In this document: positions 24,601 to 39,600 of the stretch, piece by piece
How positions within the stretch are numbered: the stretch's first letter is position 1
Layout: every line of letters begins with the position of its first letter
From: Durusdinium trenchii
Lineage: Eukaryota > Sar > Dinophyceae > Suessiales > Symbiodiniaceae
Length of the DNA: 64,000 nucleotides
Assembly: GCA_963970005.1 (NCBI GenBank)
Contig: CAXAMN010026361.1
Span: 1,584,238 to 1,648,237 of the forward strand
Direction of reading: 5' to 3'
The notes under the pieces: generated by a model
What the model was told of the DNA's origin: nothing
What the model saw: only the letters and a program-made list of their open reading frames with translations
Database searches by the model: none
Program-made: the position numbers and the translations under genes

Positions 24601-27600
24601 GCAAGGCCAAATCTTCACCAAACAGAAATACAAGACTTGGCAGATGAGCTGCTGAGTAGCAGCCAAGAGCCAGGATCGAATCCAAATCTAGGGCCAGGGG
24701 CGGATGAAGTTGAAGACGAGCTCAAAGACTTGCTCAAAGTGCAAGACCCAGTTGCTTGCTATGGGCGCCCTGATGTTCTTTCTTATTTGGGGAACCCCTG
24801 CCAACAGCAACTCATGAAGAAAGTTTGGGCGGCTTTGGCGTCCAAAAAAAAGCGCTTACAGTTGAGCAAAGCTGTCTCTACAATCTTTGACAATTTTGTT
24901 TGTCATGGGCCTTTGAAATCATTGGCAACTGCAGCCAATGATGCTGCCACATCCATTTCTGTAGTAACGAGGAACTTGGAAGCTACTGCCTGTGTGATGT
25001 TGCAAGGAGGCTGCTGGATGCTAGGCGCTAGCTTGCAAATGTGGCGCTCGCAATTTAGGAACAAAAGCATGACTCCTTTGTTGTGCATTTCTCAGATGTC
25101 TTATGATGAGACACCGCTGCGTCTCCGGATTGCAGAGTTCAATCAGTTTGTAAACTCTGGCCAATGCGCAGCAGCAGCAGAGGCAGGGGTAGCAAGACGG
25201 GCAGCAACAAAGGCGACTCAGGTGCCACTCACCAAGGATGACTACAGGTTCTGCAAAATCTTCCGAGTTCATTGGCGGCTTGGTCCCTTGGCGATTGCCT
25301 TTAGCTTCCTTTTCTGTGTCCTGTCAAGAGTCTTGGTCTTGGTCTTTTGGGGTGAAAAAAGTACCGAGGACTCAGAGGACACCTGATTAACTGATTATGA
25401 TTATTATTACAGTGCAGTATATGACCCGACGGCGATAAGACATATATATATATAGATATGTTATATGACTATATTATATATGTATAATATTATCTGGTCG
25501 AGCCATCTGGTTCTGTCTGTCATGTAAGGCTGGCTGGTACAAGACAAGGACAAGGCCAACACCAACACCAACAGTGTGAGGAGAAGATTCTTCACAGTGG
25601 ATGTCCCATGTCCTCTGAAAGCAATTGAACGCAACACAGCCGAATGCCAAGTAGCTGTCCTGGAAGCTGCGATGAGCAATGTGCCTGACCTCAAAGCCTT
25701 TGAGTCCGAGTTTCCAGTGGCTTTGAGATTGCCAGCTTGTGATAGGTTTGCTGCCAACTCACGTGGTGAGCAGTACTTGAGATCAACAAGAGGGGACAAC
25801 GCTCTTACAACAACTTTCTCTTGTGAAGTGCACAAAGCTGCATCAAGTTGCAAGCAGGCGTTGTTCATCGAAGACAACACAGTGTCAGGAGTCATCAACA
25901 TTGGACTTTCACTAGAAGGATCTGGTTCGTTGCAGACTCTACGGTCTATTTTGCAAAGCATTTTTGAAGAAGAGTTGCAGATCGTGTATTCAGATCCACC
26001 TACTGGAGACATCTTGAAACACCGGATAGCAATCCATGATACGTTTCTTCCCATTCGACATGACAACCAGCATTTCCAGTACCAGACTCGCAAGCGGAGA
26101 TTCATTTTATCATGCCTGGCAAATTCTGATTTGCATTCTTCGGAGATTGTGCACCATTGTAGCTGGAATTGCTGCAGGTCCCAAGAAGATACGAGTTTCC
26201 TGTTCAAGCGCTTTGTCACATGGGCACTCCTGCCCCACAAAATGCCCGTGCTCCAGAAGAAGTCATGGACATCTGGAGATAAGAGCATTAGCTGGGCAGG
26301 CCTTCTTGCTTCTCATTGGAATTTGCTTCCAAAAATCTTTGTGAAGTTCACTGGGAACCCTTCAAAGAGTCTAGGCCCTCTAGGTGCTGGCACTGCTCCA
26401 ACCACTGCTGGTGATCAAAAGAAGACTTCAGCTGATTCCTTGGAGACTTGGCTGGATGACTGAATTTTATTTACTACTTACTTACTAATGTAGTACTGAC
26501 TGTATTTTGTTCTTAACTGGCTGGCTAGGTCCTAGGTCATAGGTCCTAGGTCTAGAGTCTAGAGCCACCTAAGGACCTAGGTGGACCTAGGTCCTAGATC
26601 CAAGGGTCCAAGGTTTTTCTGAACACAGGTGCAGGAAAGTGAGTGTTTTAACATGCTGACTTGACTTGACTTGACTTGACTTGATTTGATCTGCAACTGA
26701 ACTGAGGAAGCAGTGACAGGTGTTGATGACATGGGTGCATTTGAAGCATTGCTTCACTCCATTCCAGATTTATCCGATCCAGGCATTCGGGGGCATTCAT
26801 TGAAATTGTTTTGCATTTTAGCATTTTTTTGTGTGATTACTGGCCAAAATTGATGGACTTTGGACTTTGGGACAGCAAAAACTATGGCCTTGCTGCCTTG
26901 CTGCTGGATGTTTCGTATAGTATGTGGTATGTGAATAATGACTGATGACTGATGATTGTCAATGTCACATCTCTGTTGAAGTTTTGAGTTAGGTACAGTT
27001 AGGTTGGGTCCGGTTAGGTTATGGTTAGGTCTGTTAGGTCCCAGCTGGTATGAGTATGATTATGGTATGACTGAGTGATGAGGCTGAAGCTAAAATTGAG
27101 ACAGTTAACTAAGCTGCAGCTACAACACACTTCACTAGTATAGTATACTAGTGACTAATGACTAGTGACTAGAACATTTGATTTGCTTTGACTACTGACT
27201 ACTGTATACTGTACATAGATATGTAATGTGACAAATATGTCATGTCAATAATATATTTATATGCAGCTGCAGGTCCATCCTGCAGACTTTTCACTTTCCC
27301 GATTTTTCCCTTGTTGCTTGCTTTTTTTTCCACACTGTGTTGTTCAGGGGGGCAGACTGGAGATGGTGATGGTGATGATGAGTTGGAAACAGAAGAAGCT
27401 GCAGGTGCAGGGCGTGAGACTGACTGGTATGAATTGCAGCGGATCAGGAAGAAAAGAGCTGCATTGTTCACTCTTTTTGCAGATCTGCTGGAGAGGCTTG
27501 TTTGTGCAAGAGTTGGGATTGACCTTGGGCTGTCCATCATCGGTGATCACTTGCTCCTATCTTCAGTGGACTGGGAGAAGCAACAAGTGTCCAAGGCCAA

Positions 27601-30600
27601 TTCTCCAACAGGCCAGAGGACCTTTCCTGTTGTCGAAATTGCGAAAGGATCCCTTCTGAAGTCTTTGCATGACCGTGTGATAGAGAAGATGTGGCAAGTT
27701 CCCGAAGCTTTGCATCATGAGAACTTTACACGCAGGCCTCGCTCAAGCCTTTTTCGGATGCTCTCAGCACTTGTCGCAAGCATGGAGGCATTTTCCGGCA
27801 GATTCCACAGAAGCTTTCCATTTGCCATTTTCAAACTGTTGGACAATGATTGCACCCCATCAACTGCTGCTGACATCTACAAGCGAAGGAGATGCCTTAG
27901 GGACGATCTGGCCAAACAGTTTTTCCAACTCTTCCCCTCAGAGACAAAGGGCACCTCTGCTGCAGCTGCGGCTTGGCTTCAGTGTGTAGCATATATGGTC
28001 CGATTGGACATCGCCAATGTTGAATGCGTTCACTCAAGCATCAGAGAGTTCACAAAGCAAAGGGCCAGAGGGCACACTGCTCCTCTTACCACAGTAGCGG
28101 CAAAGGTGCTTTGCCGTTGGATGGCTGCAACGCATGGAGCCCCTCCTGAGGATGATGAAAAGGGCGATGACACTCATCCTGAGCCTGAGCCTGAGAGTAA
28201 GGCCAAGGTGGTCAAGGGGGTGGAGGACCATGGAGAGCCTATTGCGCAGAGCGATCTGCAGGGCAAAAACTTACAAGAGATTACATCAGAACACTTGCTT
28301 CAGAGTATAGAGCTTTAACTCATGACGAGTTTCAGCACTACAAGGAGCTTGGGTTGCGCATGACTTTGCAATCTCGGTATGCACGTCTTAGAGCAAACAT
28401 GGGGTCTGTTCCTGGAGTGACTGGAGCAAATGATGGCTCAGGCTCAGGAAATCATGTGGCTGGCTACCTTCAGTCCAGTTCTGATTTGTTGCTGCAGTTG
28501 GGATCAAATGGCGGTGTCATTCAACTACTTGCTCTTGGGTCAGATTTTGAAGAGAGATACAAAGAGTTCAACTCAATGTTGCGTGATGAAGGGGGCAAGT
28601 TGTTCAAGGCCAATCGGTTGGAGCGCAAGCAACAAGAAGAGGTTGTCAAGCCCTGCTCAGATGCAGCCATTGCCAACGCAGTCCTGTCGCATGGAGGGCC
28701 ATCCCTTTTGGAAGGCTTGGCAGAAACATCGCTTGGATCAGGACATTTGGTGAGCCACTACCACTGGAAAATGCCTGTGTGCGCTTTTACCAAGGTGGGC
28801 TACTCAGTGTCGGTTACTTCTTATGATTATATATAATAATATAATCATGATAACTAATAACATGTATGTTTATCACAAACTGTCAATGGCCTTGGCCCAA
28901 CAAAGAACAAACAAAAGGGTGTTGCATTTGCATGTTACTGTTACTGTAATTACTCAGACTTAGACTCAGACTCATACTTGTGTGTGTGTGCCAGTCATCT
29001 TTGGACATGACATGGAGTTGATTTTGTTTCCTTTCCTTATCACCTTGAACCTTGCAGGAAGCCTTTCAGCAGAAGGCCTATGATGGCTCTGGGCAAGTGA
29101 CTCAACAAACACTAGTCAACCAGTGGACAAAGGACCATGAGCTGGTTTTGCATCAGGAGCAACCTGAAATTTCTGGGGTTGGACACCTGCTGAAACCAAC
29201 GCCATGTGGCCGTTTGGGGCTCTGTGTGTGTGACAATGCTGGGCTTCGAGCAGTGCGATTTTGCAAGGCCCTTACAAATTTCTTGAAGAGCTATGTGGGA
29301 ACAAAGAAAGCACAATCACCAGAAGTCATTGCCTGGCAGAATTGCGAGTACGTTTTGCATCTTGCCTTTGACACTGGGTATCAGCGGCAAAGACAGCACT
29401 CTGATTTCTACTTGCATATTGGTTATACCAATTTTCGGACCTGGGAAATGGGTGCATTGAGTTTGACAGTGGCTCACATCAACCAATTTGAGGGTACCAT
29501 CATGCTCAAGGTGCCTGATGCTGGTTTGGATGTGCGCATGGTTCTCGAGTTTGCAAAGATGAACATGGACACATGTTTGCCCTGCAACCTGCAGCTTCTC
29601 CGTATTTTGTCTGATTGCGAACCTGTTTTGGATGCCTTCATGTATCCTGCCTATTTGGAAGTCAAACAGGAAGGGCAACCAATTTGCTTTTGGAATGGAG
29701 TGCGAGACAGTGACAAGCAGCAAACGAGTAAGAAAAGAAAGGGTTCCACTGTGGCAGCAGGAAGAAGACCATCACATAGGGCCAAGGCCCAACGCACTTC
29801 TGCTGCTGCTGGATGTCAAAGCAGTCATGGGAGCAGTGGACAACCTTCTGTGGCAGGGCAGAGTATGGCAGGAGAAGCTGTTGAAGCAGCAGCTTCTTCT
29901 TGTGCAGAAAACTTGGAATCGGATGGCAATGATGCTGAAAGTCTTGAGAGTGATTCTGCTGCTGCTACTGATACTGCTACCGATAGTGATGTAGATGCCA
30001 TTTTGGCTGCTGCTGCTGCTGACCTTGAAGGTGATGATGTGGACAGTGAGATTGAAACAAACGACGACGAAGTCGAAGCCAAAACCAGTGAAGAAGGTCT
30101 TGATTTGAACGCTCTTCTTGAGGAAGTACAACTTAAATTTCAAGATGAATTGCAAGATGATGCTGGGAATGTACCTGCAAATTTGCAACCAGAACCAGTG
30201 CCAGAAGCACAGGAGCTACAGCTAGATCTAGAGCAGCCAGAGCCAGAGTTGTTGGAACATGAGCGAGCAGAAGTAGAAGCACAGAGGGCAGAGCTTCGGA
30301 GCACCTGGAATGTGAATTAATTAGTTATTTTCAGTTTACAGATTCTAGTTACTAGTTGTTTTGGTGTTCTTGTCTCCTTCTTGTTTCCTATTGATATGAT
30401 CATTTGGTCCAACATTTTATATCAGGAATTGGAGCAGAAGAACGCCGCAGTGTGGCTGCAGCTGTGGATGATGTTCCAAAGGCTGAAAGGGCTGCAAAGG
30501 TTCCTGAGATGGTGATTGACCTTGAGGCCAATGGAATTGCTGGTGACATTCGTTGGAATGCTCGGGGGTTCATGCGCGCGCACTGCCATTTCCATGGGGC

Positions 30601-33600
30601 CAGTGCCGAAGGCAAAGGCAAACAACACCAGGGCGATCAGGAGCTGGTCGACCAATTGGTTCTTTGGTTCACTGGCTGAGGTCAGCTGAGAACTACAAAG
30701 ATCAGATATCACATGTGGTTGCTTTGCCGGGGACGTTTTTGCAAAGGTCCTGCGCCCGAGAATTGTTTGAATCTGTGCCTGGCTGTCGAACTTTTCTAGA
30801 TCTTGAGAGACCACAATTGAGTTCTGAAGAATCTTCAGAACCATCAAAGATTCCTTGAATCGAAAGGTCACCAGGTCACGAGTCAGCCTGAGTCAGCCTT
30901 TTATGTAGCTATGTCAGCTATGTCTATGTGTTGCCGGCTAAGCTAAGCTGAGCTAAAGTTGTGACATTGTTCCAATGTTTTTGTTGGCTTGGGTCAGGCT
31001 CCAAACTCCAGATGAAAGAAAGGAGTAGGAGTAGTTGAACCGTTTTTGTTTGTGTGCCTAAGACCGTTCACGCACCAGATTCCAAGACAATCCATTGTTT
31101 GATTCATGATGATGCCTGAAACCATGGCTCTCCACTCTCCTTTGACCGTTGACCTTTTGGCTTTGACTTCTGTACAATGAAATTTCTGCTGATCTCAAAT
31201 CAGCTCAGCTTCACCAGCAGCCGCTCAAGTCAGAAAGGGGGTTGGTCAAGGGACTTTGACTTTCAGATTTTCTGAAGGATTTGAAGTGTGACGCTGTGAC
31301 TAGTGACTAGTGACTGAGTGATTGGACTGAATGAATGACTGGACCAGACTCTGGACTCGGTGTGATCGTTGTAGGTGTACAGTGTCAGGTGTAAGGTGTA
31401 AGGTGTAAGTCTTAAGTAAGTGTCTATAAGTGTAAGTAAAGTAGTCAAAGTAGTCATAACATAACTTAAACTTAAACATAATGACATAACAGCCAGCCTC
31501 CAGACTCCAGCCCAACTTGCTGACTCATCGAGTCCAGGAGATCTTGGACAAGCAGATGCTTGGAGAAGCTGCTGACTTGGAGAGTTTTTTACTTCCAGAA
31601 CATGGACAAGATTTTCAGATGTGGTATGAGCGCTTTCTCAAACAACAAAAGCCCCAGCAGTACGAGTACGAGGAGCTACTAATCACTAATCGTTAATTAC
31701 TGATACCAAAAGAATCTTTCTCAACACCTGCTTTACATGGTGCCTTTGGATAAGAGGAAACAGGAAACACGAATGACGAATGAAACTGTCCCTCTAGCTG
31801 TAGCTCTAGACTCTAGCCTCTAGACTCTAGCCGCTAGCCGCTCTGTAGCCAGTGAGCTCAGTGAGACCCATTCAACAAATTAGACTGCTGAGCCACACAG
31901 TCTTGACACATGTGTGCTCACATGCAAAAAATATGCATTCTACCAGCCCCAAATAAAACGCTCAACAAAATATATGCAGATTACCTGGGTTTGGAAGATG
32001 CAAAAAATTATGCATTTTTGCATATGGTTTGCATATTCTGAGCATGTGCAAACATAGCCTTTGGAATGCAATAAGAATTAGATATGCAAAAAAATATGCA
32101 AAAATATGCAAAAAATATGCATTTTTTGCAGATTTTTTGCATATTTTGAGCATGCACAAACATGGGCCTTGTGAATGGAATGATAATTTGATTATGTAAA
32201 AAATATGCAAAATATACAAAAATATGCAAAAATATGCAAAAAATATGCAAAAATGCATATTTTTTGCATATTTTTTGCATATTCTGAGCATTCACAAACA
32301 TGGGCCTTGTGAATGGAATGATAATTTGATTATGTAAAAAATATGCAAAATATACAAAAATATGCAAAAAATATGCAAAAATGCATATTTTTTGCATATT
32401 TTTTGCATATTCTGAGCATTCACAAACATGGGCCTTGTGAATGGAATGATAATTTGATTATGTAAAAAATATGCAAAATATGCAAAAAATATGCAAAAAA
32501 TATGCAAAAAATATGCATTTTTGCATATTTTTNNNNNNNNNNNNNNNNNNNNNNNNNNNNNNNNNNNNNNNNNNNNNNNNNNNNNNNNNNNNNNNNNNNN
32601 NNNNNNNNNNNNNNNNNNNNNNNNNNNNNNNNNNNNNNNNNNNNNNNNNNNNNNNNNNNNNNNNNNNNNNNNNNNNNNNNNNNNNNNNNNNNNNNNNNNN
32701 NNNNNNNNNNNNNNNNNNNNNNNNNNNNNNNNNNNNNNNNNNNNNNNNNNNNNNNNNNNNNNNNNNNNNNNNNNNNNNNNNNNNNNNNNNNNNNNNNNNN
32801 NNNNNNNNNNNNNNNNNNNNNNNNNNNNNNNNNNNNNNNNNNNNNNNNNNNNNNNNNNNNNNNNNNNNNNNNNNNNNNNNNNNNNNNNNNNNNNNNNNNN
32901 NNNNNNNNNNNNNNNNNNNNNNNNNNNNNNNNTAAAAGTTTAAAAAACATATATGCAAAAATATGCATTTTTCAAACCAAGGCAAAATGCATATTTTTTG
33001 CTTATCAGCTATGGGTGTTTTATGTGGGGCAGGTAGAATGCATATTTTTTGCATGTATTTCTTGACTTGAATTTTCAGCTGCCTTTGCAGTCTACAATGC
33101 TTCTGGCTTCTTCTAGGTCCTAGGTCCTAGGTTTTCAAGTCAGACTCAGACAGTCACTGTGTATTTGCTGCTGATGTCTAAAGTTCTCAAGATTATCAGA
33201 GTCAAGAGTCAACTTGTTAGTTGCAAAGTTTTTCAGCTGCTTGTGCTTGTGAAATCACAGACTGGTGACTGCAGGAGAAGAGCAGCAGCAACGCAGCATG
33301 GCAGTTGCAGATCGAGAGGTGGAAAACCCAATTGGGTTTGCCATCAAAACTTCAAAGTGTTTGGTCGGAGGGCATGGTAGCTTCAGGAGTGAGGCCTACT
33401 GCTCGCATCAGAAATATCATTGACATGGTGGCGTGGGAGGTGCTACTGAGGTCTTTTGATTATCGGTCAGTGACGATGATGAGCAGAGATGAAAAGAAAC
33501 AGCATTTGAGAGGAATCTATTGTGATCTTAGCCAAAACCCTCGGTTTGCAAGTTACACGAATGTGGAGGGTGTGACGGGTTGCCTGTGCACAAGCACAAT

Positions 33601-36600
33601 TTTATATTCATTCCACAAAGATAGAATTTGCCTTCCATTTGAACTGGCCCTATTTCAGGGTCATAGGAGGGGAATTAAATTCCCTTCCAATATGAAATCC
33701 AATTCAATCAAAGAACTCTGTGGGGAGGGTATGAACCTACCCTGCTTAGCTACAGTAATCTGGGCCTTGTATCTTGTTCGTGGGTTCCCTTGAGTAGAGT
33801 ACAGCCTAAGGCCTAAGCCTAAGCCCCATTGCTATTGTTGTTGTTCTGTGTGCTTTAGAAAGCTGCTTCAATTCCTTCAGTCACCAAAACACGAAGAGCA
33901 TGACTTATCTACTTGTTACTCAACTCTACCTGCTACCTGTCACCGGGTCACCAGCTGTTTGATTGTTTATTTATCATTGGCCTTTACTGGGGTGGGGACC
34001 CACCATGTGCAGATGCGGCCCAAGTGCCCAAGTGACAGCTGTGTCCGTCAGTGTGAAAGACAGTGTCGGCGGCTGTTTCGGCTGGTTACTGGTTAAGTTA
34101 AGCGGGCGGCTGGTTAGTTCTTCAACAGCCAGCAGCAAGCTGCTGCCGCCTTTGGACCGGACCCTACCTACCTGGACCTACCTGGTCACCAGCAGTCTCA
34201 CCATGAACGTAATGACCATGACTTTAACATTGACAAAGACAAATGACAAATGAGCCAGCAGCTAGACCATAGACTCTAGACTCTAGACTCTAGCAGCTCT
34301 AGCAGCAACCTGGGTACTGCTACTTGGTCTGCTACTTGCTGCTGCTACTTGAAGTTTTTTGTTTAGTCTATTGAATCTATTGCTGTGTGACCTGGTCATG
34401 ACACTTTCACTTGTGGGGCGGGGCCTTTGGCCCAAGGCCCAAGGCACAGTTTGAAAGAATGTTGAATTGGATTGGACATGTAACATGTAATGTAGTGACT
34501 GCACAGGCTAGCGGCTCGGCTAGTGGCTAGCGGTTAGCTAGCTGCTAGTGACCTGCCAGCAACCGTTGATTGTACATGATCCAATGCGCCAATGCCCATT
34601 CCCACTGCACAGCAGGGAAATGGCAGTTCAAAATCAATCAATCATTAATTAGCTGAGCTGCTTAACGAGATGAATAGTTTAGTAGGTTGGTTGGTTTTGT
34701 TCTTTGTTTCTCAGCTGCCAGGGCTGGATTAGTGACTAGTGACTAGTGATGACAAGTGAAACGTTTTGTGCAACATTGGAGGCTGAAGAAAAAACAGTGA
34801 TTTGGGTTTGCTGCTTGGAGATTTTGACTTTAATTTGACTTTAGACTTTGGAAGTACACTTCTCAACTCTATGCACATAATGAATGCGATTTGATTCGAT
34901 TCGATTTGATTTGCTGCAATGCTTCGATTTGAATCTGGTCACTGCTGACCAACTGCTGCTAGCAGCTAGCAGCTAGGCAGCTACGTTCTGGACATGGACA
35001 CTCACTATTGGACTCGACTCGGACTGTTGAATTTGCTTTTAGTCAAAGGCTTTGGCAAGTGGCAAGCTGACTATACTCAGGTGACTCAGGTGTAAGAAGT
35101 TTCTGCTTGGGCCACTTTTGACAATTTGCAGTGCTTTTTGATCAAGCTGACTGACTGAATCAGTCAGAGTCAGTCAGTCAAGGGTCCCGCCGCCCGCCAG
35201 GGCAGCCAGTTCCAGGGCCTCGGCGATGGGTCGCCAGGGTCCAGGTGGCAAAAACAAAGGAGGAAAGGGGGCACCAAGAATCAGCCAGAAGGTGCAGCAG
35301 GCCTGGTCAGTCTGCCCGGCCCTGCCTGCCATGTGACAGTGTTATGATATCTGATAAATTTAGTCAAAGTCGTTACACTCAGAGAGTCTGGTTACTGGTT
35401 CCTTTTGAGGAATTATCACTTCTATAATTGCAATATATAATATATACATTATAGTTATATATATGTTACATATCATTGGACATACATGCTGCCTTTGCTT
35501 TCCCCAATTTGGCCTAAACTTTTACCATCACCTTCGCTTTCACTTTAGGACTTTAGGAACTTTAGGGCCACTTTAGAGCCTGTAGTAGTCACTGTAGTAG
35601 GGTGCAGTAGTGTAGTAGTGATGTATTGTGTAGGTGTAGGAGTAGGGGTGTGTTAGTAGTAGTGTAGGGTAGGGCTGCAGCTGCTATGGCTATAGAGCGT
35701 CTATAGTATAGTCACAAGGCTACAGTTGTCAGTTGTAGTATTAGTAACAAGTAGTAGCAGGTAGGTCCTTTGGACTTGGAATGACTTGGAAGTCAAGGAA
35801 GGAGGATGCAGGTAGCAGCTTAGCAGCAGCAGCTAGCAGCAGGTGGCAGGTAGTACAAGTCACACTCAATCAATAATTCAATAAGTACTGAGTAACAGTA
35901 TCAGTAACAGTTGTAACAAATAGTATAATAACACCTGACCTACTAGTAAATTAAAGGTAGTTGGTAACAGTAGCGATAGCGCAGGAATCATTAAAAAAAA
36001 CGACACAACAAATATGATGAATCAAAGATTTGATTAGATGATTGGCTTAAATTCATTTAGATGTTAGATATTGGACTCGGATTCTCTTTGGAGGAGATCT
36101 TAAAGGATGCGAAGCAGGAGCAAGCCAAGCTGAAGAGGTTGGGAAAGCACATCGGCGAGGACCAGGATGTAATTGATGATGCAAGTTCAGGAGCAAGGTC
36201 TACTAAAAGGTCTGGCCCAGCAGTCTTGAGATGTCCATGCTGTGGAAAGAAATCCACTGTCACTTGCACCAAATAATCCCATGTTAATTTTTTATTTCCA
36301 ATCTCAACCTACCAACAACTGCACAGTAAGAGGTCAGGACGTGACTTGACTAGACTGACTAGACTGACTCTGGTGCGACATGGTTCTCAAACTTCTGTTC
36401 CAAACTCTAGACTCCAGACTCAGACTTTAGACTCTATGGTCCATAGTCCATGGTGGGACTCTAGACTCTAGACTAGACTAGACTCAGAAGATGATGTGAT
36501 GATGTGTTGTGGTATCACATTGGGTAACTGTTTAACTTAGGTCTTAGGTGTTAGGTAGGTAAAGTAGTAGATTGTGTTTGCAATCTCAGGAAGTGGAGTT

Positions 36601-39600
36601 CCAGAAAGACGAGGACGGCCTACCAATGGGTCCAGGTGCTGTTTTGTGCATAGCCGCTGGCAAACGGCTGGAGCCACAGATGACTTTCGAAGCCTTTTGC
36701 GATCACCTTCACAATCCACCATACAAAGAATACCCAGATGTTGTCAACAGGGCTCGTGTGGCGATTGCAGAAGAACTTGAGCAGAACCAGGAGAGGACCC
36801 TCCCGGTCTTCATTCCAGGATCGAATGTAGCACGTTCCATGGTGTGTGGCCATATGGTGTACTCCAAAGCCGCTGCCTTGACGGATGAGGACCTCACCCG
36901 ACTCGCAGGCAAGTCAGGGGAAGGGCTTGGTTTGACAGCGTTTGATTCCTGGCAACTGTCTACAACCGGGGAACCCAAGCAGGTGAAGTACTATGCAGTC
37001 AGTCTTCAAGGGTTGCCCCAAGAGACTCTGGATACTTGCAAGAGAGTGAAGGTCTACCATACTATCTCTGCAAGTCGTGAGCACTTGTTGTTGACACCTC
37101 AAACCATGTTGTCGGACACCCAGCACCAATCCACGTTTGGGCACGCGACTGACAAGTACAGGCAGGAGCAGGCGCCCATCAATGTCTTTGCTGGTGATGT
37201 CAAGTCATTGGCTGACCTGCAACAGCTTGCAACGCTGATTGATTCAGGCTTGCAAAAAAGGATGGAAGGTGAGCATCAACCATCGAGACCGGCACATGAC
37301 AGCAAGGCTCTGGCAGGTCTGAATCTTGATGCACCAACAGTTACACCACCCAAGAAGGCTCAGAAAAGAAAGACTGCCACCCCGGGTGTTCCTGCTTTGT
37401 GTGATGATGCTGCTAGTCAGGGTGATGCTGGCTCAGCCTCAGGAGCCTCAGAAAAGACTTTGACTAGGAGTGACTCTGCAAAACAGAGAAAATTGTCTGC
37501 AGAGCTGGAGGGCATGGATGAGGAAATGAAGAGGGTCGCCTCTCTGCATTGCAGCTCAGGGAAGAATTTCTCCGCCAAAAGCTTGCAGAACCTTGTCGCT
37601 GAAGACTTCATGTATGGCCAAAGCGATCATACCAAGAGCCATGCCCTAGTTGCGGTAACTTGGCAAGAGTCTTGGTTGCTGCTAAAGCTAGCTAAACTAT
37701 ATACATTGGAATGAAAGCTGACAGCTGACACACTGTTGTCACTGTAGACTGTAAACTGTAGAGTCACTGGCTTTGTGACTGGTGACATTTGGGACCATGA
37801 CCAGGAAAATATCTCTGGACTCTGGACTCTAAACTCTTGCTTTGTAGGTTGTGTATCAAGTAATCAGTAATCAAGTATATCTATTTATACAGTTTGCATC
37901 AGTTTGGGATATGACTCGTGACTCATGTTATGACCCTATTGATCAAGTTGGAAAATCAAGAATACGTAACAAACTGGTGAGGTGATTTGCCAGTTGCATG
38001 TTTTGAGGCAAAGCAGATTGCGGAGAAGTTGGAGGCTCAACATGGTTCCGAATGTTCAGAGGTGGTGTTGCTGAAAGATCGCATCAAAGTCTGTCAGGCT
38101 TTGCAGAAATTGAATGAGCAACCACGACTCCATGCAGCACAGGACTTCAAGCAAATGATCATTGATGTTCGCGACTACTGGCAGGACATGCCCTCTCTAC
38201 TGAAGGCAAAAATCACATGGTCTTTCATCCATACCATGATAGATGACCTCATTCAGGTGGAGCAGAACGACCATGAAAACATCACCCGCATTGCCAATGC
38301 TATCGCAGATGGGCACCTCATTCATGTGACATCTTCCTCTTGGGATGGACAAGATCCAGATCTTGGGGCAGTTCTCCATGAAGCCTTTTCATCTTTGGAG
38401 GTTGCATATGAAGCAAGCATCCGTGCCAACAAGGGGGGCCAACCGGATGAGAAAGCTGAGAGAGACCTGCAAGATGCATCACAAACTTGCAATCAACTTC
38501 TCAAGGCCAGGCTAGGGCTAGGGTGAAAATTAAGAAGACAAAGCCAAGGGCCAAGGGCCAAAGGCCAAAGCAAGCAGCCATGTCCATCTCATGAGTAACT
38601 AAGTAACTAGCTAAGTAACTGTAAGTCTAAGTAAGTACTCTTATTGAAAAGCAACTAGGGTGCCGGGGTGCAGACAAGTGAGGTGAGGTGTGACAGTTGC
38701 AAACAAAGTGGGTCCTGTGGTGTGTTTAAAGGGGTTGGATGTCCAGCTTTTGAACGTTTGATTGGTCCATTTTGGTGGAAGACATCTGTCGAAGACCAGT
38801 GAATTTTGATTTGGAGGAAGCGGGTTCCAACATGATCTCAATGCTTGGGACATCTGTGTTCTTCAAGATGGTGGTTCAGCTTTTGACCTACAAGCCTCAG
38901 CTGGAAGCACTGGTGCGTGCTTTGCTGAATGCTGTTGGGGGGGCTCAGTCTGCGGTGGTCCATTTGCGGCAACGTGACTGTGAGAACCTGGTGGCTGAAG
39001 ACAGTTTCCAGTCTGTGTCCAGTTGTATCAACCGGCTTCACCAGCTCCTCCGCTTCCTGGGCACCATCCTCAACTTGGACATGGCCAATTCCAATGATTC
39101 GAAGCTGGGTTCAAAGCATGAACCTTTTGGGTCACAGGATGTTGTGTGGCTGGTGGGCTACAGAGGTCACTCGCCTGCAAATATATGACATAGACTCAGA
39201 CATATGAACGAGATGTGACAAGACAAGCCAGATTTCCTGGAGTCAGAGTCAAGAAAGGCTTAAGGCTTAAGACGAGTTTTTAAGTTAAAGTCTTAGATTC
39301 ACATTGATGATTTTCCATCTTGCAGCCACTTGCAAGTGGCTGCCAAGTGACTGCTACTGCTTACTTCTGTCTGGAGAATATAATGATGGCTCCGCACGCA
39401 GTTCTGTAAAAAAACAAGATTTATGCAATGCTGTTCAGCAAGCAAAGAATTTCCGGTTTTCTCCAGAGCTGCGCGTGGAGAAATCGTGAAATATTCCAAG
39501 ACTTTTCAAGAATAAATTCCAAACTTCTGCAGAGCTAGCGACGAAGAAATCTTACAGTTTTTACATAAAGAACTCAAAGTGCAAGTGTTGAAGTTAGATT

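Noticed and set aside
31962-33065. Several frames of 100-198 codons on both strands with repeated Phe/Ala/Tyr/His/Ile words
   Set aside because: They are translations of the ATATGCAAAA tandem repeat, and some run through 400 Ns.
37638-37993. Direct repeat AGTTGC on both sides of an intron as a sign of an introner insertion
   Set aside because: A regular GC-AG junction (AAGA|GCCATG ... GCCAG|TTGC) gives the right phase without using the repeat.
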